In this document: positions 1-11,115 of the stretch, in pieces
Layout: every line of letters begins with the position of its first letter
Numbering within the stretch: position 1 is the stretch's first letter
Assembly: GCF_024868665.1 (NCBI RefSeq)
Contig: NC_079908.1
Location: 3,020,813-3,084,812, forward strand
Length of the DNA stretch: 64,000 bases
DNA from: Triplophysa rosa
Taxonomy: Eukaryota; Chordata; Actinopteri; Cypriniformes; Nemacheilidae
Direction: 5' to 3'
Made by a program: the position numbers and the translations under genes
Notes under the pieces: model-generated
The model's database searches: none
Told to the model about the DNA's origin: nothing
The model's input: the letters and a program-made list of their open reading frames with translations, nothing else

Positions 1-2
1 AG

Positions 3-164
3 CTTGAATATAAAGTTGCTACATCGGAGAATCTAGGCCACAAAGGCGAATTTAAAAGTGAAATAAGCATTCAAACACAGTATGCAACCATTTTTATCCA
101 GGCAATCTTCTGGGAGAACACTGATGCCTCTCTACCATTGGGAACACATACTCTGTCTCTAAAG
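3..164 (+). CDS. Candidate host-gene exon, cut by the window edge
   Basis: The frame starting at base 3 is open for 54 codons up to base 164 and is followed at once by GTGAGT, a strong splice donor. The peptide begins LEYKVATSENLGHKGEFKSE and ends THTLSLK. Its composition is ordinary for a globular protein and unlike the Arg/Pro-rich transposon ORFs elsewhere in the window. I do not recognise the family. The 5' end of the exon lies outside the window, so length and acceptor cannot be judged. The next downstream exon is not visible. It could be a chance open frame: 54 codons without a stop beside a consensus donor is suggestive, not decisive. Confidence 0.4.
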
Positions 165-3100
165 GTGAGTGCAATCTTATGTTCTTCAAAGCTCTCGACG
201 CATTAAAGACGAGCAAACTCATGTTGACTGTCAGATGAACATTGTCTCAAAAGCACTGAGCTTTCAGGAACGTAATGTTGCCATTTTTAGCATCATGAAT
301 ATAACTCCATAGATCTCCCTTTACTTGTTAGCCATCGATTGTACTGCTTGTATTAAAATAACAAATTTATTTTGTTTCATGAAGGTCACATTAACATTGT
401 CATAGAAATGTTTTTCTTTTCCTTACCTTTTTTATTTTGCTCTTTGTCAAATTTATAAATAGATTTCATTATTCTACAGACCCAGATTTCAGTCTGAAAT
501 ATTGATTGATTATTTAAAAATATATATGAATATATTAATATTAATACATATATATACATCGCTGTGTCCATTCAGATTTAACACAACAATCTGTTCTTTT
601 TTTTAAGGTTACATTCTAAAAAAATTAAAACATTAAATGGATTATATGTGAATTTTACCAAGATTTTTAACTTGCACTATTGGTGAACTATTGGTTTACT
701 TTAATTGTTAATTTAAAAGAAAGTCTAAATGTTGCCTAATTAAAATAGTTATTATGTTTGATATGCTAAATTCAACACTCTCTTGCTCAGTTCTGTAAAC
801 TCATTTCAATTAAATTCAGTGAAAGGGAGCACATTTCATCAACTAAAAGCAATTTCCCAGCTGGTTATCATACTGTACAATGGCCTTTGTTTCCTTTCTG
901 ACAAATGTAAAACACCCATTGTTAATTCGCAACACAAAATATAAAAAAGTATTTTGGAATAACAATTAACTGTTGTACTAAAATGCAAAAAGGGAAAGTA
1001 ATTCCTAAGGGAGAGGAAACAGGCAAAGTATCCAAACAAGTTTGTCACTAAGGCTCGCTGTACTAAAAGAGAGAGAGAGAATATGACAAGGAGGAAAAGA
1101 TAATAAGACAAACTCACTAGCTTCGGCACTGCATTTAATAACTGTGGGCCCGATCATAAACCAGGTTTAATAAACACAAGTGTTTTTTGCTAGTTTCAGA
1201 TCAATGCAGTTTTCATTTTCACGTCCAGTGCCACGTTTTTTAAATAGCAAATGCACTTGCACCCATCTGTTCGCCCATGGGCATGCTGGTCTGAGGCAAT
1301 TGAAAACGATTGCACTATTGACCTGCTAAAACCTGGTCTAAAGTCAACGGTGCAGTATTTTTAATCTATTTTTTCAAAGGACGTGTTAGCGCGCACAATG
1401 CACATACACTCTGCTTATTGCACATACAGGGATGCACAGCAGCACACAAAAACAAGCCAAATATTAAAAATATTAAAAATAAAAGGATAGCAATGTAAAA
1501 TTTCCATCGTTAAACTAGCAAAAGTAGATTTGGACACACCCGAAGTGTAACTGTGCCGTGCACTACAAACCATGCGCTCATTAAAATAGGGTCCTGTGAT
1601 TGCAACATAACCTCACAAAATGCCGTTTTTTTCCTGAAATGGTCCCAGTGTGCTGAATTTGTGAGAAGCAACAATCTTCTGCAAAATGAAAGTTGTATAT
1701 TCTATCAATATCTTACTGATGACAAAAGTCCCGGAAGGCCCAGAAATGCACCATACAACAAGACCATAAAACATATAGCTCATGGAGTATTATTCCAGAT
1801 CTGAACACAATAGCTTTGTGTGAGAAACACAGAAATTAAATTTGTTATCAGCATAATGCGAAGATATTGTCATGATACCAGTCTGTGTCTTCCCTTGTTC
1901 TCTCTTGTTGGGTTTTGTTTTTATCTTGTTATGAACTTTTAGTTTGTAGTTTTGGGTTTTGATTTCCTGTTCCCTGTGTTGACCTCTTGTTACATAGTGT
2001 ATTTGAGCCCTATAGGTGCATTCCATTTAGCTGTAAGTGCTGCGAAGTAGACTTCACATGGTATTCCACCATCTTAAGTGAGATTCAAATCCGAAGGGTT
2101 CGGTTTAAAGGGCACTACGAAGGGGTAGGGAATATGGGAACAATGGACAAGTTATGCGTTTTTTGCATAGTGAAAGTTTATTTAATTATTTTAAGTGATC
2201 TTTAATACTATGTTGTAAATAAAAGTTGTAAGAGGCAGCCATTTTTTTATTATTTTAGGTTTACCTCAGAAATTTATATGGCTGCACATATAGGAAAGCG
2301 CACAAGATGAAATCCACATGACACATCTTCACATAGTTGACCAAATTAAAATGTATTTTCAAATTGCTAGAGAGTTACAGTAGAGCTTTAAATATATTAA
2401 GGTTCTAGATCTGAGACGCTTTTACACGGCTGAAAACGGCAGGTGCTGGCTGAAAACGGCAGTTGTGGGCGAGCGTTTTTTTTTCAGGCGAAGGTGCATT
2501 GGTTACTGTGATACGCTGAACGTGAAAAAAATGCTGAGCGCCGGTGATGAGCCTGCAGGAAAGAACGCCAGCTGCTGTGACGTTTCCATTGGAAAAATTG
2601 AAAATAAAACGCAGTACGCTGGCAGAAACGCCTCAGTGAACACAGCCGTAATAGTCAAAGCTGCAGCAGTCAATTAAATACAAGCATAAACAAAAGTTAT
2701 TATATTGATTACATACATAATGAGAGTAAAATTAAATATAAAAGTAAAGTACATTACAATATTTACTTGTTATATCATAATCTGCGCAACCATGCTGTTG
2801 CCTTTCTTTGATGACATTGCAGGGCATTCCAAATGAGCGATTATTGTCAGCAAAGTCCACTTCAACGGTCATCCCGTGCTGGGAGTAGGAACTCTAGGAA
2901 TTGGAACGCAGCTGTAGTCTTTCTTTGTCCTTTGTCAGTCATTGTTTGTGTTTAGTACAATATTCTCTGTTTTGGATTACCTGGTACCCGATTCCTTTAT
3001 TCTAGTTTTATTTTATTTCCTTAAATGGTTAAACTGCTAGTCCCAGGGGCGCCCAGTCTGAAGGTTCCTGAGGTTCTGCCACTGAAGTCAGTGCTGCTCT

Positions 3101-3413
3101 TGGTAGCTACAGCTTTGTGGTGTGTTTGGGCTGCACATTGGTTTTGTGTTCATTAGTAGTTTCATGTGTTTCTTGTTACCTCACCCATCCTAGGCTACGT
3201 CCGAAAGCTTAGTAGCTGACTTGTTGCCTCGCTACCCAATCAGGCAATGACTTCAGAGGCAGCGTTGGCGTACGAAGGCAGCTCTGAGAAAGGGATTGGG
3301 ACATGCATCATAGGCAGTGTAACCAAATTATATTGGAACTATAAACAGACAGCGTCTGCAAAAAAACAATCACATATAACTACGATGCTAATTTCCCGCT
3401 AGAAATGCAATCA
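165..3413. other. Non-coding stretch, no gene recognised
   Basis: AT-rich DNA with only short, low-quality open frames. It would be intronic if 3-164 is an exon. It contains a short direct repeat (GGCTGAAAACGGCAG at 2428-2442 and 2448-2462) and a possible DNA-transposon relic listed separately. I see no splice-framed ORF, RNA gene or promoter that I can support. Confidence 0.5.
2018..2909. repeat. Possible degraded DNA-transposon remnant
   Basis: The left end reads GCATTCCATTT (2018-2028). The right end (2899-2909) reads GCGTTCCAATT on the opposite strand, a 9-of-11 inverted match. The adjoining text (near 2050-2140, with runs such as GAAGGGTTCGGTTTAAAGGG) looks like a common fish interspersed repeat. 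No transposase ORF is present. The assignment rests on the weak terminal inverted repeat and on familiarity only. Confidence 0.25.
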
Positions 3414-4085
3414 AAGGTTATTGAAAGTGAAAATTAAAATTTATACTAACTATGCTCCAATCCTCTTTTTGGCTGCCATTTTTTTTAGCTCTATCCTGCC
3501 CGACCAATCCCCTTTCTCGCACATGCACACAAATACCACTGTGGGGCATTGAAGGCAGCGAATGATACATCCATCTTGCCTTCAAAAATCAATCAGATGT
3601 AGGTATCTTAAGAGACCGGAAGAAAACACTGGATTCGAAAGTGCTTTGATGCCTTCTTGTCTTAATTCTGCCTTTATAGCTTTCGGATGCAGCACTAATG
3701 TTTCTTTGAGTGATTTTACTAGCACATTTAATAAATATCATTAAATCCCTTTTCAGGGTTAAATCCGCATTGTAGACCCGAACGTGTGCAGCGTGTATTG
3801 GAGCGGGGGCAGAATCATATGACCAGACGCTTAGCAATGGACACCCAATCAACAACTGAACAGCACTTACCTCATATCACAAGCTGTGTACGGTCACAGA
3901 AGCTCTGTTCGTACTGTAAAAAATCGTTTTAGCTTTTTATTTATTTGAGTAAATAACGTCTTAGGAGGCTTCCTGCGAGTCGTCATTTTTTTCTCAGATT
4001 CGGAACAGTGCGGTAGTCAGTTGAAGTGACCACTCTCTGTTTTTATTCAGTCAGTTTGATGCTGAAGTATTTATCAAGCATGACT

Positions 4086-5484
4086 CACTGAAAAAAAAGA
4101 TTATGTGCCTTACTAGATTTTATTAAAATAAATGATTAAAATGTACTTAATGTAATTACATTGTTAATTATGAGTTAAAATAACGTAAACATCTACTAAT
4201 TTTGGTTGTTAAGATTTTAATTGTTTGAGTAATATTAATTGAACAAATTATTAAGTAAATCCTTAAGTAGAACCTCTTAATTTTATTATGTTAAACCCAT
4301 TTAAACTGGTCAAATTAAATGTACTCATTTATTTTGTTGAGACTACATAAATCATTTTTGTAGATATAACTACCATGGCAGTTGATCTGTAGTTCCCAGC
4401 ATGCTTTGTATCTGACTGCATTAGGAGATTCATTTTCAAGATTAACTGTAATTTTAAGTGTTTTTCAGTAAGAAGAAATACTTGTTCATGTTTTTTTGTT
4501 GATTTATCTTTGAGATTTAGGAGAGTTTTGGTGTTATTTTTAATTTTTTTAAGTTATTACCATTGTTCAGAAGAGTGGTGCTTGTGCATAGGCTGAGGGA
4601 GGCACACTATTAGTCACACACTCATGTTATTTCACTTATTGAGCAGTAACTGTATTAATGCCAGTACAGAGTGTTAGGATCAGGACTGAACCCAGATGCA
4701 GACAACAATGAGGGATAACAAAAAAACTTCTTTATTAAAAAAGCAAAACAAAAACCCACTATGGGGCAAAAGACAAACTTGTGCGAAGAACAAAACTAAG
4801 GAAGTCCAAAAAGGTTCAACAAATTAATAAATCCACAAAATACGGTAGGCAAGACTAGCCACGGAAACTAGACAAATGGGAATACTCACTGGGACTACGT
4901 ATATGGCACAAAATGAATCTACAAGGGACAGAGAGAACTGGGGCTAAATATATGGGAACACTAACGAAGGAAAATTACATTTGGCAGGTGACGGCAGGTG
5001 ATAGGGATTAAACACTAAGGGCGAGATTATGGGAAACAAGGGGGCGGGGCAAAGAGACACGACAGGAGGACACGTGGAGTAAAGTCACAAACAACGGCCA
5101 CGTGTCTCCACACAACACCACAGGAACAAAAGACATGGTACTGTCACGACTCTGTCCACAGAACTAGAAAACTCGTGACAGGAAAGGACAGAGTCATGAC
5201 ATATTACTTGACCACCTATGTTGTAAAAATAGTATATTTCAATATGAAAGTAACTGATCCATGCAGTTTGAGTTAGACACGTTTTTGTTCAGCATAAATT
5301 GTTTTTAAATTTAAGTAACATTTACTTGATATTTTAACAAAAACTAAATGTACTGTAGAATTTACTTTATTCTGGTTAGTAAATTGTATTTGAATTATAG
5401 CAGCAAATTTGACTTAAAACATGTTCGTGCAAATTGTTATGAGGATTTTATTAAGTAAATTCTTAAAATGTTATTTTTTCAGTG
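4086..5484. mobile_element. EnSpm/CACTA-like non-autonomous DNA element interrupted by an LTR
   Basis: The termini are CACTGAAAAAA at 4086 and its near-inverse TTTTTTCAGTG ending at 5484, flanked on both sides by CT. CACTG ends followed by an A-run are typical of fish EnSpm-like elements. The interior is AT-rich with TTAAGTAAAT-type motifs in both halves and no transposase frame. A minus-strand LTR-like sequence (4672-5201) sits inside it, so the uninterrupted element would be about 870 bp. Confidence 0.45.
4672..5201 (-). mobile_element. Solo LTR-like sequence, nested
   Basis: Read on the minus strand it starts TGTCATGACTCTGTCC, contains an AATAAA signal near its 3' end and finishes CCTGATCCTAACA. 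It therefore has the TG...CA ends of an LTR and resembles the starts of the other LTRs in this window (TGTCATGG at 7093, TGTCACGG at 42864). There is no internal region and no convincing target-site duplication, so it is a solo LTR whose flanks have drifted or recombined. It lies inside the CACTG-ended element and is therefore the younger insertion. Confidence 0.55.
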
Positions 5485-5699
5485 CTGTTGACACCGCATA
5501 TATGCAAATAAGAATGTTAACCCAGGGTTTAGTGATGGACAGTGTTAGTTCAGATGTCAATATTTGGTTGTTTAATAAATAGCCATGTGAGGTCTGAAAG
5601 ATTTTAAAGCATTTCTTTAAAGCATAATTTTCCATAGTCAGTTAAGTGCAAGCTTTAAGAATTGTCAATTTTCTGTACGAGTTTTCTGTACTTTTACAG

Positions 5700-5831
5700 C
5701 ACGCCACAAGTGGATATTATCATTGTTTATTGTTAGAGCGTTTGGACCCGGAAGTGCGAGACTTCATCTTAACAAGAGGATTGCAGGGCCATGGATTCTG
5801 TGTCCCAAAGCTCTCTGAATTAAAACACCAG
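5700..5831 (+). CDS. Candidate exon of an unrecognised gene (copy 1, first exon)
   Basis: A pyrimidine-rich acceptor (ending TACTTTTACAG at 5699) precedes an open stretch of exactly 44 codons that ends at CAG followed by GTCAAT, a usable but weak donor. The peptide includes LERLDPEVRDFILTRGLQGH and VPKLSELKHQ, which looks like a helical globular protein rather than transposon coding. The frame is phase 0 at its 3' end and so joins cleanly to the candidate exon at 7532-7682. I do not recognise the family. The open frame also runs past the donor to a stop near 5861, so a terminal exon is an alternative. Confidence 0.4.
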
Positions 5832-6365
5832 GTCAATGACAAATTTATACACGCCTTTTAACCTTATGCATTTGTTTTTAATTATTTGTTATTAATTTGA
5901 TCATGTTTTCATAAAAAAATGGTTAACTCATCTCCAGTAATATCAACCATTCTAGCTCTATTCAGGAATCTGTGTAACCGTATGATAGCTGCATAACAGA
6001 GTATTACATAACCATCTTATATAAAAACCTATTTCACAAAAATCCCAGCAATAATTTATTCAGTAACTGAGTTAAAAAGTTTCAGGTTAAGCTTTTTCTT
6101 TAGAAGCCAATAAAACCATAACTAATGTATGGTTCATTGGATGTTTAAGAGAGATGCTGAGGAGATTTTTTTTTCTATGTGTTCCTCGTGAATAATTTAC
6201 AGTTTCTCATCATTGTGTCATTTTGAGAGTGAGCTAAACTAAAGTCCTTTGACACAAAGATAGAAACTAACCAGCAGCCATCGCTACCGCTGCCTGCAAT
6301 TGGGTTCTTCCCTGAACACATCCCTGACATAACGAACGAGCCACTACTGAACCCAGCAGGCAGCC

Positions 6366-6839
6366 ATGGACGGTGCAACCACTTCCCGGTGGCCTTGCAC
6401 CTCCAATCCCGAATGGTGGAAGGCAATCGCCTCCCAGTCCCATGCTGGAGGAGGCCCATTCCCTGCCCAGCGCCAGCACCCCTTGCTGGATTATGCCCGG
6501 GACATCGAGGCCAGGAAGGCGTCCGTTCCCGAGGTGCTGGTCCGGGCCTACCTGGTGGCTGAGATGGACAACCCTCCACCCTTCCCAGAGCAGGAGGACA
6601 TGGTTTATCAGCCGTTCCCGCAGTTGGTGGAATGGCTGCAGCTTCGAGAGGAGCTAGCTAAAGCCACCAGAGAGCACTACCCAGCCACCGACACCCTGTC
6701 CTTTCCCACCGACACCCAGTCCTGTCCAGCCGGCGGCCCAGCCGGTGACTCGGCAGGCACCCAGCACCCGCCTCCGGTTCGGCACCCTGTCCCAGCCAAA
6801 CCCGCCCCGGTCAAGTCCACCCGGACCCCGCACTCTTGA
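6366..6839 (+). CDS. ORF of the pol-less LTR element (gag-position protein)
   Basis: The 157-codon ORF starts at the ATG right after the conserved leader, in the position where gag begins. It has a Trp-containing N-terminus, a central acidic and helical stretch (LVRAYLVAEMDNPPPFPEQE, residues about 60-80), a predicted helix around LVEWLQLREELAKATREHY, and a Pro/Thr/Ser-rich tail from residue about 105. I see no zinc knuckle, protease DTG or reverse-transcriptase motif. Its likely role is a gag-like or element-specific structural protein, inferred from position only. Overlapping frames on both strands (for example 6175-6579 minus) arise from its GC-rich composition and are not genes. Confidence 0.45.
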   Translation: MDGATTSRWPCTSNPEWWKAIASQSHAGGGPFPAQRQHPLLDYARDIEARKASVPEVLVRAYLVAEMDNPPPFPEQEDMVYQPFPQLVEWLQLREELAKATREHYPATDTLSFPTDTQSCPAGGPAGDSAGTQHPPPVRHPVPAKPAPVKSTRTPHS

Positions 6840-7092
6840 ACGCCCCCCCCCGGACTATGACTCACCCACCCAGCCCCAATCCCTTTGGACTTCCTCCCAT
6901 GAACTCTCGTGTTCCTCCATCCCCCCAGGTTTACTTTTCGTACTATGTCACCCCAATCCTCATGTTATGTATTTTTGCCTGCCACTGATTTTGTTTTCCT
7001 TGTTTTGCTGGTTTTTGTTATGGTCCCAGTCTGTCACGTCTTGTCTATCACCTTGAGGAGCATCAGGATGCCGCTCCTTAAGGAGGGGCTTC

Positions 7093-7523
7093 TGTCATGG
7101 TTCTGCCCCATCTTGTCTTGCTTTTCTTGATTTAGTGGCAGAATCATGACAGAACCTCTTGTTTTGTGTGGAGAGAGAGACATGTTATTGTGATCATGAC
7201 ATAACATGCGCTCTCTCCGGTCTCGTCTATGGCCCTGCCCCTCTCGTTCTCTCGTTTAGCTTCCCGCCTGTGTCTCATTACCCGCACCTTCCCATTGTTA
7301 TCTCTCCTGTTAGTTACCTTATTGTTACCTTATTATGCATGTAAGTTTAGTTATCCTGTTCCCTTTTTTTGCCCCCTCGTGGAAAGTCTTGTTTTTGAAG
7401 TTTGTATGGTTTAGTTTGTGTTTTACCCCATTGTGTTTTTGTTTTGTGTGTTTATTATTAAAGTTTATGTTCCATCGCTACCGCTGCCTGCAATTGGGTT
7501 CTTCCCCGAACACATCCCTGACA
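7093..7523 (+). repeat. 3' LTR of the element at 6278-7523
   Basis: It starts TGTCA and ends TGACA, a perfect 5-bp inverted terminus. The 3' part (CTGCCTGCAATTGGGTTCTT) is shared with the truncated 5' LTR. It contains an ATTAAAG polyadenylation-like signal near 7460. Its last base is 8 bp upstream of the candidate exon at 7532. Confidence 0.7.
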
Positions 7524-7531
7524 ACTTGCAG

Positions 7532-7682
7532 GATGTATTATTGATGCTAAGACTGCTCATGTCAAAAGATGAAGGGAAATTTGATCCCTTTGGTCAACAC
7601 CTCCTTAAACACAGCAACAAAAGCACTGCTAAAGTACAGCATCTCACAGTTAAAGTGTTGTGGTACCTGATAACTCTCCAAA
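7532..7682 (+). CDS. Candidate exon of an unrecognised gene (copy 1, second exon)
   Basis: It is preceded by ACTTGCAG (acceptor AG at 7530-7531) and ends at a strong donor, AAA followed by GTAAGC. The 151-nt open stretch begins in phase 0, matching the end of 5700-5831. The peptide includes DVLLMLRLLMSKDEGKFDPF and then a Lys/His/Ser-rich segment leading to VLWYLITLQ. Such a pair of consensus splice sites in register with an upstream candidate exon is unlikely by chance, but the protein is not recognised. The pyrimidine tract of the acceptor is partly supplied by the end of the LTR (CTTCCCCG...CCCTGACA). Confidence 0.45.
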
Positions 7683-10334
7683 GTAAGCTTTACAACCTTA
7701 CTCTCTAGTCCCTTTGGGAAATTACCTTTTTGGATATTATCTTTAAGTATATTTATGACATGCAAACAGACGTCTTTATCAAATGCAAACAGATATTTTT
7801 AATGCTTCCATTGTACAATAGACTGCAAAGAGTGGTAATGTCTATGCAACACTTAAAATGTATTTTTTTTGTTAGTATAATATATGACTAACCAATGATT
7901 AATTGTTCTGCTCAACACACATATTTCTAGAGCTTTTGAAAAGACGAATATTTAATTTTAAATACAAACACATAGACAGGCAGGGAACACAATGTACTTA
8001 ACATTTAAAAAAAAGTTTTGACTAAATACATGTATAAAAATAATCAAAGTGTTTTCCATGATGTTCTTTAACCACTAATTAAAAAAAAGACTGAGAGATT
8101 TTGCCTGTTGTTGGTAGCCTACATACCAGTTGTGAAGTACCAAGTCACAGGAAAATAAAACACACGTTTTCCATGTGAAGTGAGCTCGGGTCCTTACCAG
8201 TGTATGAACTCATGTACGCAATATACTGATTCACAACGTACAGGGAGCTTATTGAGACACTTACAGTAAGTTTATCAGATAAGAGAGAAATACAGAATGT
8301 GCAGAGCAGGGGCACACAGTGTGACATTAAGAAAAGACTACAAAAAGTGTCTATCAGTCCGTTCTTCTCTGTTAGGCTCATTTAAAAAAAATGGCACACA
8401 TAATAAAATATTAGAGGTTGCACAGTCAATTGATGTGAAACAATATTGGAGTTAGGTCTCTCATGACCACGGTTGGTCATGTTTTATAATGAATTCTCAA
8501 TATTTCTGTATGGGATATTAAATTTTGACTTTTTCGACATTTCCATTTCAGTAGTTTTTGGAAGCATTAATATTTTTAGCATAATAACATAGCATGTACA
8601 TCAAACTGAAAGCAAGCACAAATCAATAGATATTTGCATTGGTCACTGCTGGAATCAACTGGACTTGGAACAATGTAACAGCCATTTATCTTCAAATTTT
8701 TGTAGCTTATTGCAAGTCCTCATTCAGATAAAAGAAAGAGAAGTTTGACTTCATTTGTCAGAGTCAAAACCAATGCTTTCCACTTGATTTGTCACCCGCT
8801 TTGCTTGTTTATTAATTTTTGATTAGAATCCACCTTACTGCAGAAGCTTGTAAAAGGTCAAGCCCATACATCTCCCAAACACTGAGGTCCCGGAGCGTGA
8901 CCAGAGTCATTTTTCTGCAGTAAAAATAAAATGCAGTACTGTATAGGCTACTGCTTTGGGCACTCTTGTGCTATGTAGGAGATATTACATTTACTAAGCC
9001 AATTTTGCATCAGCTTGCTCATAGACAACATATTTGTGGGCTGTAACTTGAATTCAATTCAATTTCTATAGCGTTTGTTGGAAATGTTGCAAATGTAATG
9101 TCATTTTACAGATAAACATGCTAATAAGTTTGAAAAAAATGGAAAAGACTCTGCATCTGCAAAATATGCCAAAATATCATAGAAAGATAACCGACAATAA
9201 GCGAAAAAAATTGGCTCTATAAGAATTATGTATTAAATCAGGCTGACAGGTCAGCTCTCTTCTGTTTAAAAAAAATCAATACCAAAGTGCCCTATAAGCA
9301 TCACTTCAAACTCTGAGTTCTGTGCCTGAACAGTTCCCTGTGCAGCTGGATTCTGGACTTCCCGTCAGACAGACGCCAGGTTGTCAGAATGGGCAGTATG
9401 ATGATTACTGAAGGCGACGAGACAGCCTGCAGAGAGGATGTTAGCAGGAAAAGAACTTCTCACTTGATGTCAATAAAACTAAGGTGCCAGTGAAAGATTT
9501 CAGGAGACAAGAATGAGCCCTCCCCCTCTCCATCAACTTTATACCTTCAGTATCGCTACAGCCCTCGGCTGGCCAGTGCCAGCAACAGTACTACACTAAC
9601 AAAAATGCTGTGTTGTTTTCAGCCCTGCCTATGAAAAGGTCTGCTCCCCCCAAATGATGGGTTGTTTTAATGCATGGTTGGGTATCAACAACCCAACATT
9701 TGAAAAGCTGGAAAACACATGATATTTACAGAAATAATGTTGATGTGAAGACACTGGGCTTAATAACTTTGCACAAGCTTCTGTCTCTTCACATTGGATG
9801 CTTTCAGTTTAATTGATCCAAAGAGTATATAGCTGGCCCATTCTGTATTCTTAATACCAGAGGGCAATTACTCGCCCTGTGATCCAATTTAGACAGAGGT
9901 AGCTGCCTCACTGAAGCATAATGGATTTAGCTAAGAACTTTCTAATGTCTTCTCTGGAGCGTGTTCAATCCCAGGATGGATTATTTAACTCTTCAAGTTC
10001 ATGAATCCTCTTGCTTTCTGTCGAGCTATCCTAGGCTGAGCTTTCTCTAAGGACTTTGCATTGGAAACTCTCTTGGTTTCGCAGTGAGATAGTGGTGTCC
10101 TTGCGGTGTCTGTTAGCGGGGTATCTGATACTCTGTCAATTATCATGGAACAAGGCCTCAAGACTGATACTGGGTCACTGCCCACCGATCAGAAATGCAG
10201 CAGACTATGGCTGCTATCAACTCTGTCATAGGACTCGACTCAATAAGACTGTCATAAGTTACCTGAAAAAACAGCAGAATTTCACTAGAACATTTAACTG
10301 ACTCTGGCCAATTCATTAAATACATATATATAAC
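7683..10334. other. Non-coding part of segment A (copy 1)
   Basis: AT-rich sequence without a supportable gene. The minus frame at 8145-8381 and the opposed frames at 9985-10421 have random-looking composition and no splice or start context. An 11-bp inverted pair (TTACTGCAGAA near 8834, its inverse near 8912) and a CACTAACAAAAATGC-type EnSpm-like fragment near 9595-9715 are visible. A LINE remnant is listed separately. Confidence 0.5.
9343..9530 (+). pseudogene. Degraded LINE reverse-transcriptase remnant (copy 1)
   Basis: One frame reads WILDFPSDRRQVVRMG, matching the post-palm W..DFLTDRRQ..R signature of LINE reverse transcriptases. About 80 bp downstream another frame recalls the V.KTK...DFRRQ region that follows in such enzymes. 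The intervening sequence is missing or frameshifted. The fragment is far too short to place in a clade. Confidence 0.4.
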
Positions 10335-10665
10335 TGTAGCGAGGAAGGCGGGACGAGAGCCATGGGGCAGGAAGGCGGGGCCGGTGGCGTGAGTGATAAT
10401 GAGTATCAGCGGTACACGCACCGGTCCCGCATGCCTCGGGAGCTCGGGAGCATAAGAGGACGAGCGACGGGACTGCCGACGAGTGAGGACCGGTCACGGA
10501 AATGTTAAGTTTTGGGTTTATGTTTGTGTGGCCGGCAGTCGTCCGTGAGGGGCTGCTGGCCTTTTACTTCCATATTATTGTTTGTTTATTTTTGATTAAA
10601 GTTTATTGTTAAATGTTCGCCGGTTTCCCGCCTCCTTCCTTCCCGTTTTATTGAGCTTTGTTACA
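10335..10665 (+). mobile_element. Solo LTR with 5-bp target-site duplication (copy 1)
   Basis: The 331-bp sequence begins TGTAGCGAGGAAGG and ends AGCTTTGTTACA, giving inverted TGTA...TACA termini. It is flanked by ATAAC at 10330-10334 and 10666-10670, a perfect 5-bp duplication. It contains a GATTAAAGTTTATTG polyadenylation-like segment. A diverged relative sits in reverse at 59304-59620 with its own 5-bp duplication, so both are independent LTR insertions reduced by LTR-LTR recombination. Confidence 0.8.
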
Positions 10666-10884
10666 ATAACTAACACTGAAATTAATTTAAAGTGAATTCA
10701 AAATCTTTACAGTAATAAAAATGATTTGAACACTTAAGCCAACAATTATGTGGCTTGCAGTGGATCTGCAAAGGTCAGCTGCATCACAGGCTTGTTCTAG
10801 TTGCATTTATAGTTACTATTCAATATGTAATTATTAATACGTCTCAGTTTTTTATGATAACTTTGTAAAACTAAACATGAGAAC

Positions 10885-10922
10885 ATAATTTATAATGCGT
10901 AATTTTACGCATTATAAATTAT
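10885..10922. repeat. 38-bp near-perfect palindrome (copy 1)
   Basis: An 18-bp perfect stem (centre arms TATAATGCGTAA and its inverse) surrounds a 2-base TT loop. The sequence is AT-rich and could extrude as a cruciform. It is repeated in the other copies of the A end at 18797-18834 and 31017-31054. Function is unknown; it may be an end-to-end remnant of a tiny inverted-repeat element. Confidence 0.75.
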
Positions 10923-11115
10923 TATTACGCGTAATTGATCCATTGTTTTATTTGGACGCACACAGACATCAAGAATCATCTTATGAATCTCAACAATGGT
11001 GACAATAAACAGAAAGTTTCATGCTGCAATGTATGCTGGGTAACACCATAGCACAAAAATACCAGTATGCATTGCATCATTTATAAATTATCACAACTGT
11101 TGAGGACTGTAGGCG

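Larger units (their letters stand above)
6278..7523 (+). mobile_element. Non-autonomous LTR retrotransposon, 5' LTR truncated (copy 1)
   Basis: The 3' LTR (7093-7523, 431 bp) begins TGTCATGG, ends CCCTGACA and follows a purine tract (AAGGAGGGGC). At the other end only the last 52 bp of the 5' LTR remain (6278-6329). The interior is about 760 bp with one ORF and no protease, reverse transcriptase or integrase. The leader just after the 5' LTR (GAGCCAC..., GAACCCAGC...GGCAGC before ATG) closely parallels the leader of the intact element at 42864-45317, so the two belong to one gypsy-like family. No primer-binding site with a TGG start is obvious. No target-site duplication can be tested because the 5' LTR is truncated. 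Confidence 0.7.

Noticed and set aside
3562..3855. Opposed 60- and 88-codon frames, repeated at 11473
   Set aside because: They overlap on both strands, lack coding character, and recur only because the whole segment is duplicated.
6175..6579. 134-codon minus-strand ORF (and its copy at 14086)
   Set aside because: It is the reverse-strand shadow of the GC-rich 157-codon ORF of the LTR element and has no start or domain support.
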